Source: Sepiola atlantica
Taxonomy: Eukaryota; Mollusca; Cephalopoda; Sepiida; Sepiolidae
DNA length: 64,000 bases
Assembly: GCA_963556195.1 (NCBI GenBank)
Contig: OY744520.1
Coordinates: 6,499,704 to 6,563,703 of the forward strand
Reading direction: 5' to 3'
Positions 10,734-25,300 of the stretch are shown here, piece by piece (positions within the stretch are counted from its first letter, which is position 1; every line of letters begins with the position of its first letter). A program made the position numbers and the translations under genes. The notes below the pieces were generated by a model. The model searched no databases and was not told the DNA's origin. It worked only from the letters and a program-made list of their open reading frames with translations.

Positions 10734-13700
10734 CATATATTTATATTTAATACTTTTTAGATTGAAACATTATAACTAACTAGTGTGACCCAGAGACATT
10801 TCACGATTGCTTTCTTTATATTTATTACTGTTACGGATAATATTCCCATCAATAAATGTTACTGATAATATTTCCATCTATAAATGTTACTGATGATATT
10901 TCCCTCTATAAATGTTACTGATAATATTTCCCTCTATAAATGTTACTGATAATATTCCCATCAATAAATGTTACTGATAATATTTCCCTCTATAAATGTT
11001 ACTGATGATATTTCCCTCTATAAATGTTACTGATAATATTTCCCTCTATAAATGTGACTGATAATATTTCCCTCTATAAATGTTACTGATAATATTTCCC
11101 TCTATAAATGTTACTGATAATATTTCCTTCTATAAATGTTACTGATAATATTTTCCTCTATAAATGTTACTGATAATATTTCCCTCTATAAATGTTACTG
11201 ATAATATTTCCCTTTATAAATGTTAATGATAATATTTCCCTCTATAAATGTTACTGATAATATTTCCCTCTATAAATGTTACTGATAATATTTCCATCTA
11301 TAAATGTTACTGATAATATTTCCCTCCATAAATGTTACCGATAATATTTTCCTCTATAAATGTTACTGATAATATTTCCCTCTATAAATGTTACTGATAA
11401 TATTTCCATCTATAAATGTTACTGATAATATTTCCCTCTATAAATGTTACTGATAATATTTCCCTCTATAAATGTTACTGATAATATTTTCCTCTATAAA
11501 TGTTACTGATAATATTTCCCTCTATAAATGTTACTGATAATATTTCCCTCTATAAATGTTACTGATAATATTTCCCTCTATAAATGTTACTGATAATATT
11601 TCCCTCTTTAAATGTTACTGATAATATTTCCATCTATAAATGTTACTGATAATATTTCCCTCTATAAATGTTACTGATAATATTTACCGCTATAAATGTT
11701 ACTGATAATATTTCCCTCTATAAATGTTACTGATAATATTTCCCTCTATAAATGTTACTGATAATATTTCCATCTATAAATGTTACTGATAATATTTCCC
11801 TCTATAAATGTTACTGATAATATTTCCCTCTTTAAATGTTACTGATAATATTTCCCTCTATAAATGTTACTGATAATATTTCCCTCTATAAATGTTACTG
11901 ATAATATTTCCCTCTATAAATGTTACTGATAATATTTCCCTCTACAAATGTTACTGATAATATTTCCCTCTATAAATGTGACTGATAATATTTCCTTCTA
12001 TAAATGTTACTGATAATATTTTCCTCTATAAATGTTACTGATAATATTTCCCTCTATAAATGTTACTGATAATATTTCCCTCTATAAATGTTACTGATAA
12101 TATTTCCCTTTATAAATGTTACTGATAATATTTCCCTCTTAAAATGTTACTGATAATATTTCCCTCTATAAATGTTACTGATAATATTTCCCTCTATAAA
12201 TGTTACTGATAATATTTCCCTCTATAAATGTTACTGATAATATTTCCCTCTTTAAATGTTACTGATAATATTTCCCTCTATAAATGTTACTGATAATATT
12301 TCCCTCTATAAATGTTACTGATAATATTTCCATCTATAAATGTTACTGATAATATTTCCCTCTATAAATGTTACTGATGATATTTTCCTCTATAAATGTT
12401 ACTGATGATATTTCCCTCTATAAATGTTACTGATAATATTTCCCTCTATAAATGTTACTGATAATATTTCCCTCTATAAATGTTACTGATAATATTTCCC
12501 TCTATAAATGTTACTGATAATATTTTCCTCTATAAATGTTACTGATAATATTTCCCTCTATAAATGTTACTGATAATATTTTCCTCTATAAATGTTACTG
12601 ATAATATTTCCCTCTATAAATGTTACTGATAATATTTCCATCTATAAATGTTACTGATAATATTTCCCTCTATAAATGTGACTGATAATATTGGCTTCTA
12701 TAAATGTTACTGATGATATTTTCCTCTATAAATGTTACTGATAATATTTCCCTCTATAAATGTTACTGATAATATTTCCCTCTATAAATGTTACTGATAA
12801 TATTTCCCTCTATAAATGTTACTGATAATATTTCCCTCTATAAATGTTACTGATAATATTTCCCTCTATAAATGTTACTGATAATATTTCCCTCTTTAAA
12901 TGTTACTGATAATATTTCCCTCTATAAATGTTACTGATAATATTTCCCTCTATAAATGTTACTGATAATATTTCCCTCTTTAAATGTTACTGATAATATT
13001 TCCCTCTATAAATGTTACTGATAATATTTCCCTCTATAAATGTTACTGATAATATTTCCATCTATAAATGTTACTGATAATATTTCCCTCTATAAATGTT
13101 ACTGATAATATTTCCCTCTATAAATGTTACTGATAATATTTCCATCTATAAATGTTACTGATAATATTTCCCTCTATAAATGTTACTGATAATATTTCCC
13201 TCTATAAATGTTACTGATAATATTTCCCTCTATAAATGTTACTGATAATATTTCCATCTATAAATGTTACTGATAATATTTCCCTCTATAAATGTTACTG
13301 ATAATATTACCCTCTATAAATGTTACTGATAATATTTCCCTCTATAAATGTGACTGATAATATTTCCTTCTATAAATGTTACTGATAATATTTTCCTCTA
13401 TAAAAGTTACTGATAATATTTCCCTCTATAAATGTTACTGATAATATTTCCCTCTATAAATGTTACTGATAATATTTCCCTCTATAAATGTTACTGATAA
13501 TATTTCCCTCTATAAATGTTACTGATAATTTTTCCCTCTATAAATGTTACTGATAATATTCCCTCTATAAATGTTACTGATAATATTTCCCTCTGTAAAT
13601 GTTACTGATAATATTTCCATCTATAAATGTTACTGATAATATTTCCCTCTATAAATGTTACTGATAATATTTCCCTCTATAAATGTTACTGATAATATTT

Positions 13701-15291
13701 CCTTCTATAAATGTGACTGATAATATTTTCCTCTATAAATGTTACTGATAATATTTCCCTCTATAAATGTTACTGATAATATTTCCCTCTATAAATGTTA
13801 CTGATAATATTTCCCTCTATAAATGTTACTGATACTATTTCCCTCTATAAATGTTACTGATAATATTTCCCTCTATAAATGTTACTGATAATATTTCCCT
13901 CTATAAATGTTACTGATAATATTTCCCTCTATAAATGTTACTGATAATATTTCCCTCTATAAATGTTACTGATAATATTTCCCTCTATAAATGTTACTGA
14001 TAATATTTCCATCTATAAATGTTACTGATAATATTTCCCTCTATAAATGTTACTGATAATATTTCCCTCTATAAATGTTACTGATAATATTTCCCTCTAT
14101 AAATGTTACTGATAATATTTCCCTCTATAAATGTGACTGATAATATTTCCCTCTATAAATGTTACTGATAATATTTCCCTCTATAAATGTGACTGATAAT
14201 ATTTCCTTCTATAAATGTTACTGATAATATTTTCCTCTATAAAAGTTACTGATAATATTTCCCTCTATAAATGTTACTGATAATATTTCCCTCTATAAAT
14301 GTTACTGATAATATTTCCCTCTATAAATGTTACTGATAAGATTTCCCTCTATAAATATTACTGATAATATTTCCCTCTATAAATGTTACTGATAATATTT
14401 CCCTCTATAAATGTTACTTATAATATTTCCCTCTATAAATGTTACTGATAATATTTCATTCTATAAATGTTACTGATAATATTTCCCTCTATAAATGTTA
14501 CTGATAATATTTCCCTCTATAAATGTTACTGATAATATTTCCCTCTATAAATGTGACTGATAATATTTTCCTCTATAAATGTTACTGATAATATTTCCCT
14601 CTATAAATGTTACTTATAATATTTCCCTCTATAAATGTTACTGATAATATTTCCCTCTATAAATGTTACTGATAATATTTCCCTCTATAAATGTTACTGA
14701 TAATATTTCCCTCTATAAATGTTACTGATAATATTTCCCTCTATAAATGTTACTGATAATATTTTCCTCTATAAATGTTACTGATAATATTTCCCTCTAT
14801 AAATGTTACTGATAATATTTTCCTCTATAAATGTTACTGATAATATTTCCTTCTATAAATGTTACTGATAATATTTTCCTCTATAAATATTACTGATAAT
14901 ATTTCCCTCTATAAATGTTACTGATAATATTTCCCTCTATAAATGTTAATGATAATATTTCCTTCTATAAATGTTACTGATAATATTTCCCTCTATAAAT
15001 GTTACTGATTATATTTCCCTCTATAAATGTTACTGATAATATTTCCTTCTATAAATGTTACTGATAATATTTTCCTCTATAAATGTTACTGATAATATTT
15101 CCCTCTATAAATGTTACTGATAATATTTCCCTCTATAAATCTTACTGATAATATTTCCATCTATAAATGTTACTGATAATATTTCCCTCTATAAATGTTA
15201 CTGATAATATTTCCCTCTATAAATGTTACTGATAATATTTCCCTCTATAAATGTGACTGATAATATTTCCTTCTATAAATGTTACTGATAA

Positions 15292-18200
15292 TATTTTCCT
15301 CTATAAAAGTTACTGATAATATTTCCCTCTATAAATGTTACTGATAATATTTCCCTCTATAAATGTTACTGATAATATTTCCCTCTATAAATGTTACTGA
15401 TAATATTTCCCTCTATAAATATTACTGATAATTTTTCCCTCTATAAATGTTACTGATAATATTTCCCTCTATAAATGTTACTGATAATATTTCCCTCTAT
15501 AAATGTTACTGATAATATTTCCCTCTATAAATGTTACTGATAATATTTCCCTCTATAAATGTTACTGATAATATTTCCCTCTATAAATGTTACTGATAAT
15601 ATTTCCCTCTATAAATGTTACTGATAATATTTTCCTCTATAAATGTTACTGATAATATTTCCCTCTATAAATGTTACTGATAATATTTCCCTCTATAAAT
15701 GTTACTGATAATATTTTCATCTATAAATGTTACTGATAATCTTTCCCTCTATAAATGTTACTGATAATATTTCCCTCTATAAATGTTACTGATAATATTT
15801 CCCTCTATAAATGTTACTGATAATATTTCCCTCTATAAATGTTACTGATAATATTTCCCTCTATAAATGTGACTTATAATATTTTCCTCTATAAATGTTA
15901 CTGATAGGATTTCCCTCTATAAATGTTACTGATAATATTTCTCTCTATAAATGTTACTGATAATATTTCCCTCTATAAATGTGACTGATAATATTTCCTT
16001 CTATAAATGTTACTGATAATATTTTCCTCTATAAATGTTACTGATAATATTTCCTTCTATAAATGTTACTGATAATATTTTCCTCTATAAATATTACTGA
16101 TAATATTTCCCTCTATAAATGTTACTGATAATATTTCCCTCTATAAATGTTACTGATAATATTTCCCTCTATAAATATTACTGATAATATTTCCCCCTAT
16201 AAATGTTACTGATAATATTTCCCTCTATAAATGTTACTTATAATATTTCCCTCTATAAATGTTACTGATAATATTTCATTCTATAAATGTTACTGATAAT
16301 ATTTCCCTCTATAAATGTTACTGATAATATTTCCCTCTATAAATGTTACTGATAATATTTCCCTCTATAAATGTGACTGATAATATTTTCCTCTATAAAT
16401 GTTACTGATAATATTTCCCTCTATAAATGTTACTTATAATATTTCCCTCTATAAATGTTACTGATAATATTTCCCTCTATAAATGTTACTGATAATATTT
16501 CCCTCTATAAATGTTACTGATAATATTTCCCTCTATAAATGTTACTGATAATATTTCCCTCTATAAATGTTACTGATAATATTTTCCTCTATAAATGTTA
16601 CTGATAATATTTCCCTCTATAAATGTTACTGATAATATTTTCCTCTATAAATGTTACTGATAATATTTCCTTCTATAAATGTTACTGATAATATTTTCCT
16701 CTATAAATATTACTGATAATATTTCCCTCTATAAATGTTACTGATAATATTTCCCTCTATAAATGTTAATGATAATATTTCCTTCTATAAATGTTACTGA
16801 TAATATTTCCCTCTATAAATGTTACTGATTATATTTCCCTCTATAAATGTTACTGATAATATTTCCTTCTATAAATGTTACTGATAATATTTTCCTCTAT
16901 AAATGTTACTGATAATATTTCCCTCTATAAATGTTACTGATAATATTTCCCTCTATAAATCTTACTGATAATATTTCCATCTATAAATGTTACTGATAAT
17001 ATTTCCCTCTATAAATGTTACTGATAATATTTCCCTCTATAAATGTTACTGATAATATTTCCCTCTATAAATGTGACTGATAATATTTCCTTCTATAAAT
17101 GTTACTGATAATATTTTCCTCTATAAAAGTTACTGATAATATTTCCCTCTATAAATGTTACTGATAATATTTCCCTCTATAAATGTTACTGATAATATTT
17201 CCCTCTATAAATGTTACTGATAATATTTCCCTCTATAAATATTACTGATAATTTTTCCCTCTATAAATGTTACTGATAATATTTCCCTCTATAAATGTTA
17301 CTGATAATATTTCCCTCTATAAATGTTACTGATAATATTTCCCTCTATAAATGTTACTGATAATATTTCCCTCTATAAATGTTACTGATAATATTTCCCT
17401 CTATAAATGTTACTGATAATATTTCCCTCTATAAATGTTACTGATAATATTTTCCTCTATAAATGTTACTGATAATATTTCCCTCTATAAATGTTACTGA
17501 TAATATTTCCCTCTATAAATGTTACTGATAATATTTTCATCTATAAATGTTACTGATAATCTTTCCCTCTATAAATGTTACTGATAATATTTCCCTCTAT
17601 AAATGTTACTGATAATATTTCCCTCTATAAATGTTACTGATAATATTTCCCTCTATAAATGTTACTGATAATATTTCCCTCTATAAATGTGACTTATAAT
17701 ATTTTCCTCTATAAATGTTACTGATAGGATTTCCCTCTATAAATGTTACTGATAATATTTCTCTCTATAAATGTTACTGATAATATTTCCCTCTATAAAT
17801 GTGACTGATAATATTTCCTTCTATAAATGTTACTGATAATATTTTCCTCTATAAATGTTACTGATAGGATTTCCCTCTATAAATGTTACTGATAATATTT
17901 CTCTCTATAAATGTTACTGATAATATTTCCCTCTATAAATGTGACTGATAATATTTCCTTCTATAAATGTTACTGATAATATTTTCCTCTATAAATGTTA
18001 CTGATAATATTTCCTTCTATAAATGTTACTGATAATATTTTCCTCTATAAATATTACTGATAATATTTCCCTCTATAAATGTTACTGATAATATTTCCCT
18101 CTATAAATGTTACTGATAATATTTCCTTCTATAAATGTTACTGATAATATTTCCCTCTATAAATGTTACTGATAATATTTCCCTCTATAAATGTTACTGA

Positions 18201-21200
18201 TAATATTTCCCTCTATAAATGTTACTGATAATATTTCCCTCTATAAATGTTACTGATAATATTTCCCTCTATAAATGTTACTGATAATATTTCCCTCTAT
18301 AAATATTACTGATAATATTTCCCTCTATAAATGTTACTGATAATATTTCCCTCTATAAATGTTACTTATAATATTTCCCTCTATAAATGTTACTGATAAT
18401 ATTTCATTCTATAAATGTTACTGATAATATTTCCCTCTATAAATGTTACTGATAATATTTCCCTCTATAAATGTTACTGATAATATTTCCCTCTATAAAT
18501 GTGACTGATAATATTTTCCTCTATAAATGTTACTGATAATATTTCCCTCTATAAATGTTACTTATAATATTTCCCTCTATAAATGTTACTGATAATATTT
18601 CCCTCTATAAATGTTACTGATAATATTTCCCTCTATAAATGTTACTGATAATATTTCCCTCTATAAATGTTACTGATAATATTTCCCTCTATAAATGTTA
18701 CTGATAATATTTTCCTCTATAAATGTTACTGATAATATTTCCCTCTATAAATGTTACTGATAATATTTTCCTCTATAAATGTTACTGATAATATTTCCTT
18801 CTATAAATGTTACTGATAATATTTTCCTCTATAAATATTACTGATAATATTTCCCTCTATAAATGTTACTGATAATATTTCCCTCTATAAATGTTAATGA
18901 TAATATTTCCTTCTATAAATGTTACTGATAATATTTCCCTCTATAAATGTTACTGATTATATTTCCCTCTATAAATGTTACTGATAATATTTCCTTCTAT
19001 AAATGTTACTGATAATATTTTCCTCTATAAATGTTACTGATAATATTTCCCTCTATAAATGTTACTGATAATATTTCCCTCTATAAATCTTACTGATAAT
19101 ATTTCCATCTATAAATGTTACTGATAATATTTCCCTCTATAAATGTTACTGATAATATTTCCCTCTATAAATGTTACTGATAATATTTCCCTCTATAAAT
19201 GTGACTGATAATATTTCCTTCTATAAATGTTACTGATAATATTTTCCTCTATAAAAGTTACTGATAATATTTCCCTCTATAAATGTTACTGATAATATTT
19301 CCCTCTATAAATGTTACTGATAATATTTCCCGCTATAAATGTTACTGATAATATTTCCCTCTATAAATATTACTGATAATTTTTCCCTCTATAAATGTTA
19401 CTGATAATATTTCCCTCTATAAATGTTACTGATAATATTTCCCTCTATAAATGTTACTGATAATATTTCCCTCTATAAATGTTACTGATAATATTTCCCT
19501 CTATAAATGTTACTGATAATATTTCCCTCTATAAATGTTACTGATAATATTTCCCTCTATAAATGTTACTGATAATATTTCCCTCTATAAATGTTACTGA
19601 TAATATTTCCCTCTATAAATGTTACTGATAATATTTCCCTCTATAAATGTTACTGATAATATTTCCCTCTATAAATGTTACTGATAATATTTCCCTCTAT
19701 AAATGTTACTGATAATATTTCCCTCTATAAATGTTACTGATAATATTTCCCTCTATAAATGTTACTGATAATATTTCCCTCTATAAATGTTACTGATAAT
19801 ATTTCCCTCTATAAATGTTACTGATAATATTTCCCTCTATAAATGTTACTGATAATATTTCCCTCTATAAATGTTACTGATAATATTTTCATCTATAAAT
19901 GTTACTGATAATCTTTCCCTCTATAAATGTTACTGATAATATTTCCCTCTATAAATGTTACTGATAATATTTCCCTCTATAAATGTTACTGATAATATTT
20001 CCCTCTATAAATGTTACTGATAATATTTCCCTCTATAAATGTGACTTATAATATTTTCCTCTATAAATGTTACTGATAGGATTTCCCTCTATAAATGTTA
20101 CTGATAATATTTCTCTCTATAAATGTTACTGATAATATTTCCCTCTATAAATGTGACTGATAATATTTCCTTCTATAAATGTTACTGATAATATTTTCCT
20201 CTATAAATGTTACTGATAATATTTCCTTCTATAAATGTTACTGATAATATTTTCCTCTATAAATATTACTGATAATATTTCCCTCTATAAATGTTACTGA
20301 TAATATTTCCCTCTATAAATGTTACTGATAATATTTCCTTCTATAAATGTTACTGATAATATTTCCCTCTATAAATGTTACTGATTATATTTCCCTCTAT
20401 AAATGTTAATGATAATATTTCCTTCTATAAATGTTACTGATAATATTTTCTTCTATAAATGTTACTGATAATATTTCCATCTATAAATGTTACTGACAAT
20501 ATTTCCCTCTTTAAATGTTACTGATAATATTTCCGTCTATAAATGTTACTGATAATATTTCCGTCTATAAATGTTACTGATAATATTTCCCTCTATAAAT
20601 GTTACTGATAATATTTCCCTCTATAAATGTTACTGATAATATTTCCCTCTATAAATGTTACTGATAATATTTCCATCTATAAATGTAACTGATAATATTT
20701 CCCTCTATAAATGTTACTGATAATATTTTTCGTCTATAAATGTTACTGATAATATTTCCCTCTATAAATGTTACTGATAATATTTCATTCTATAAATGTT
20801 ACTGATAATATTTCCCTCTATAAATGTTACTGATAATATTTCCCTCTATAAATGTTACTGATAATATTTCCCTCTATAAATGTGACTGGTAATATTTTCC
20901 TCTATAAATGTTAATGATAATATTTCCCTCTATAAATGTTACTGATAATATTTCCCTCTATAAATGTTACTGATAATATTTCCCTCTATAAATGTTACTG
21001 ATAATATTTCCCTCTATAAATGTTACTGATAATATTTCCCTCTATAAATGTTACTGATAATATTTCCCTCTATAAATGTTACTGATAATATTTCCCTCTA
21101 TAAATGTTACTGATAATATTTTCCTCTATAAATGTTACTGATAATATTTCCCTCTATAAATGTTACTGATAATATTTTCCTCTATAAATGTTACTGATAA

Positions 21201-22320
21201 TATTTCCTTCTATAAATGTTACTGATAATATTTTCCTCTATAAATATTACTGATAATATTTCCATCTATAAATGTTACTGATAATATTTCCCTCTATAAA
21301 TGTTAATGATAATATTTCCTTCTATAAATGTTACTGATAATATTTCCCTCTATAAATGTTACTGATTATATTTCCCTCTATAAATGTTACTGATTATATT
21401 TCCCTCTATAAATGTTACTGATAATATTTCCTTCTATAAATGTTACTGATAATATTTTCCTCTATAAATGTTACTGATAATATTTCCCTCTATAAATGTT
21501 ACTGATAATATTTCCCTCTATAAATCTTACTGATAATATTTGCATCTATAAATGTTACTGATAATATTTCCCTCTATAAATGTTACTGATAATATTTCCC
21601 TCTATAAATGTTACTGATAATATTTCCCTCTATAAATGTGACTGATAATATTTCCTTCTATAAATGTTACTGATAATATTTTCCTCTATAAATGTTACTG
21701 ATAATATTTCCCTCTATAAATGTTACTGATAATATTTCCCTCTATAAATGTTACTGATAATATTTCCCTCTATAAATGTTACTGATAATATTTCCCTCTA
21801 TAAATATTACTGATAATTTTTCCCTCTATAAATGTTACTGATAATATTTCCCTCTATAAATGTTACTGATAATATTTCCCTCTATAAATGTTACTGATAA
21901 TATTTCCATCTATAAATGTTACTGATAATATTTCCCTCTATAAATGTTACTGATAATATTTCCCTCTATAAATGTTACTGATAATATTTCCCTCTATAAA
22001 TGTGACTGATAATATTTTCCTCTATAAATGTTACTGATAATATTTTCCTCTATAAATGTTACTGATAATATTTCCCTCTATAAATGTTACTGATAATATT
22101 TCCCTCTATAACTGTTACTGATAATATTTCCCTCTATAAATGTTACTGATAATATTTCCCTCTATAAATGTTACTGATAATATTTCCCTCTATAAATGTT
22201 ACTGATAATATTTCCCTCTATAAATGTTACTGATAATATTTCCCTATATAAATGTTACTGATAATATTTCCATCTATAAATGTTACTGATAATCTTTCCC
22301 TCTATAAATGTTACTGATAA
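15292..22320. repeat. 7029-bp higher-order block, copy A
   Basis: All variant monomers I compared here recur exactly 7029 bp later: AATCTTTCC at 15741, 17561, 19913 and 22294; TATAAAAGTT at 15302, 17122 and 19250; the one-base insertion near 20722; CGCTATAAAT at 19331; CTATAACTG at 22106. 7029 equals 251 monomers plus that single inserted base. Inside the block, 15302 to 17122 is 1820 bp (65 monomers) and 17122 to 19250 is 2128 bp (76 monomers), the second being the first plus 11 monomers. Edges are uncertain by about one monomer. Confidence 0.9.
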
Positions 22321-25300
22321 TATTTTCCTCTATAAAAGTTACTGATAATATTTCCCTCTATAAATGTTACTGATAATATTTCCCTCTATAAATGTTACTG
22401 ATAATATTTCCCTCTATAAATGTTACTGATAATATTTCCCTCTATAAATATTACTGATAATTTTTCCCTCTATAAATGTTACTGATAATATTTCCCTCTA
22501 TAAATGTTACTGATAATATTTCCCTCTATAAATGTTACTGATAATATTTCCCTCTATAAATGTTACTGATAATATTTCCCTCTATAAATGTTACTGATAA
22601 TATTTCCCTCTATAAATGTTACTGATAATATTTCCCTCTATAAATGTTACTGATAATATTTTCCTCTATAAATGTTACTGATAATATTTCCCTCTATAAA
22701 TGTTACTGATAATATTTCCCTCTATAAATGTTACTGATAATATTTTCATCTATAAATGTTACTGATAATCTTTCCCTCTATAAATGTTACTGATAATATT
22801 TCCCTCTATAAATGTTACTGATAATATTTCCCTCTATAAATGTTACTGATAATATTTCCCTCTATAAATGTTACTGATAATATTTCCCTCTATAAATGTG
22901 ACTTATAATATTTTCCTCTATAAATGTTACTGATAGGATTTCCCTCTATAAATGTTACTGATAATATTTCTCTCTATAAATGTTACTGATAATATTTCCC
23001 TCTATAAATGTGACTGATAATATTTCCTTCTATAAATGTTACTGATAATATTTTCCTCTATAAATGTTACTGATAATATTTCCTTCTATAAATGTTACTG
23101 ATAATATTTTCCTCTATAAATATTACTGATAATATTTCCCTCTATAAATGTTACTGATAATATTTCCCTCTATAAATGTTACTGATAATATTTCCCTCTA
23201 TAAATATTACTGATAATATTTCCCCCTATAAATGTTACTGATAATATTTCCCTCTATAAATGTTACTTATAATATTTCCCTCTATAAATGTTACTGATAA
23301 TATTTCATTCTATAAATGTTACTGATAATATTTCCCTCTATAAATGTTACTGATAATATTTCCCTCTATAAATGTTACTGATAATATTTCCCTCTATAAA
23401 TGTGACTGATAATATTTTCCTCTATAAATGTTACTGATAATATTTCCCTCTATAAATGTTACTTATAATATTTCCCTCTATAAATGTTACTGATAATATT
23501 TCCCTCTATAAATGTTACTGATAATATTTCCCTCTATAAATGTTACTGATAATATTTCCCTCTATAAATGTTACTGATAATATTTCCCTCTATAAATGTT
23601 ACTGATAATATTTTCCTCTATAAATGTTACTGATAATATTTCCCTCTATAAATGTTACTGATAATATTTTCCTCTATAAATGTTACTGATAATATTTCCT
23701 TCTATAAATGTTACTGATAATATTTTCCTCTATAAATATTACTGATAATATTTCCCTCTATAAATGTTACTGATAATATTTCCCTCTATAAATGTTAATG
23801 ATAATATTTCCTTCTATAAATGTTACTGATAATATTTCCCTCTATAAATGTTACTGATTATATTTCCCTCTATAAATGTTACTGATAATATTTCCTTCTA
23901 TAAATGTTACTGATAATATTTTCCTCTATAAATGTTACTGATAATATTTCCCTCTATAAATGTTACTGATAATATTTCCCTCTATAAATCTTACTGATAA
24001 TATTTCCATCTATAAATGTTACTGATAATATTTCCCTCTATAAATGTTACTGATAATATTTCCCTCTATAAATGTTACTGATAATATTTCCCTCTATAAA
24101 TGTGACTGATAATATTTCCTTCTATAAATGTTACTGATAATATTTTCCTCTATAAAAGTTACTGATAATATTTCCCTCTATAAATGTTACTGATAATATT
24201 TCCCTCTATAAATGTTACTGATAATATTTCCCTCTATAAATGTTACTGATAATATTTCCCTCTATAAATATTACTGATAATTTTTCCCTCTATAAATGTT
24301 ACTGATAATATTTCCCTCTATAAATGTTACTGATAATATTTCCCTCTATAAATGTTACTGATAATATTTCCCTCTATAAATGTTACTGATAATATTTCCC
24401 TCTATAAATGTTACTGATAATATTTCCCTCTATAAATGTTACTGATAATATTTCCCTCTATAAATGTTACTGATAATATTTTCCTCTATAAATGTTACTG
24501 ATAATATTTCCCTCTATAAATGTTACTGATAATATTTCCCTCTATAAATGTTACTGATAATATTTTCATCTATAAATGTTACTGATAATCTTTCCCTCTA
24601 TAAATGTTACTGATAATATTTCCCTCTATAAATGTTACTGATAATATTTCCCTCTATAAATGTTACTGATAATATTTCCCTCTATAAATGTTACTGATAA
24701 TATTTCCCTCTATAAATGTGACTTATAATATTTTCCTCTATAAATGTTACTGATAGGATTTCCCTCTATAAATGTTACTGATAATATTTCTCTCTATAAA
24801 TGTTACTGATAATATTTCCCTCTATAAATGTGACTGATAATATTTCCTTCTATAAATGTTACTGATAATATTTTCCTCTATAAATGTTACTGATAGGATT
24901 TCCCTCTATAAATGTTACTGATAATATTTCTCTCTATAAATGTTACTGATAATATTTCCCTCTATAAATGTGACTGATAATATTTCCTTCTATAAATGTT
25001 ACTGATAATATTTTCCTCTATAAATGTTACTGATAATATTTCCTTCTATAAATGTTACTGATAATATTTTCCTCTATAAATATTACTGATAATATTTCCC
25101 TCTATAAATGTTACTGATAATATTTCCCTCTATAAATGTTACTGATAATATTTCCTTCTATAAATGTTACTGATAATATTTCCCTCTATAAATGTTACTG
25201 ATAATATTTCCCTCTATAAATGTTACTGATAATATTTCCCTCTATAAATGTTACTGATAATATTTCCCTCTATAAATGTTACTGATAATATTTCCCTCTA

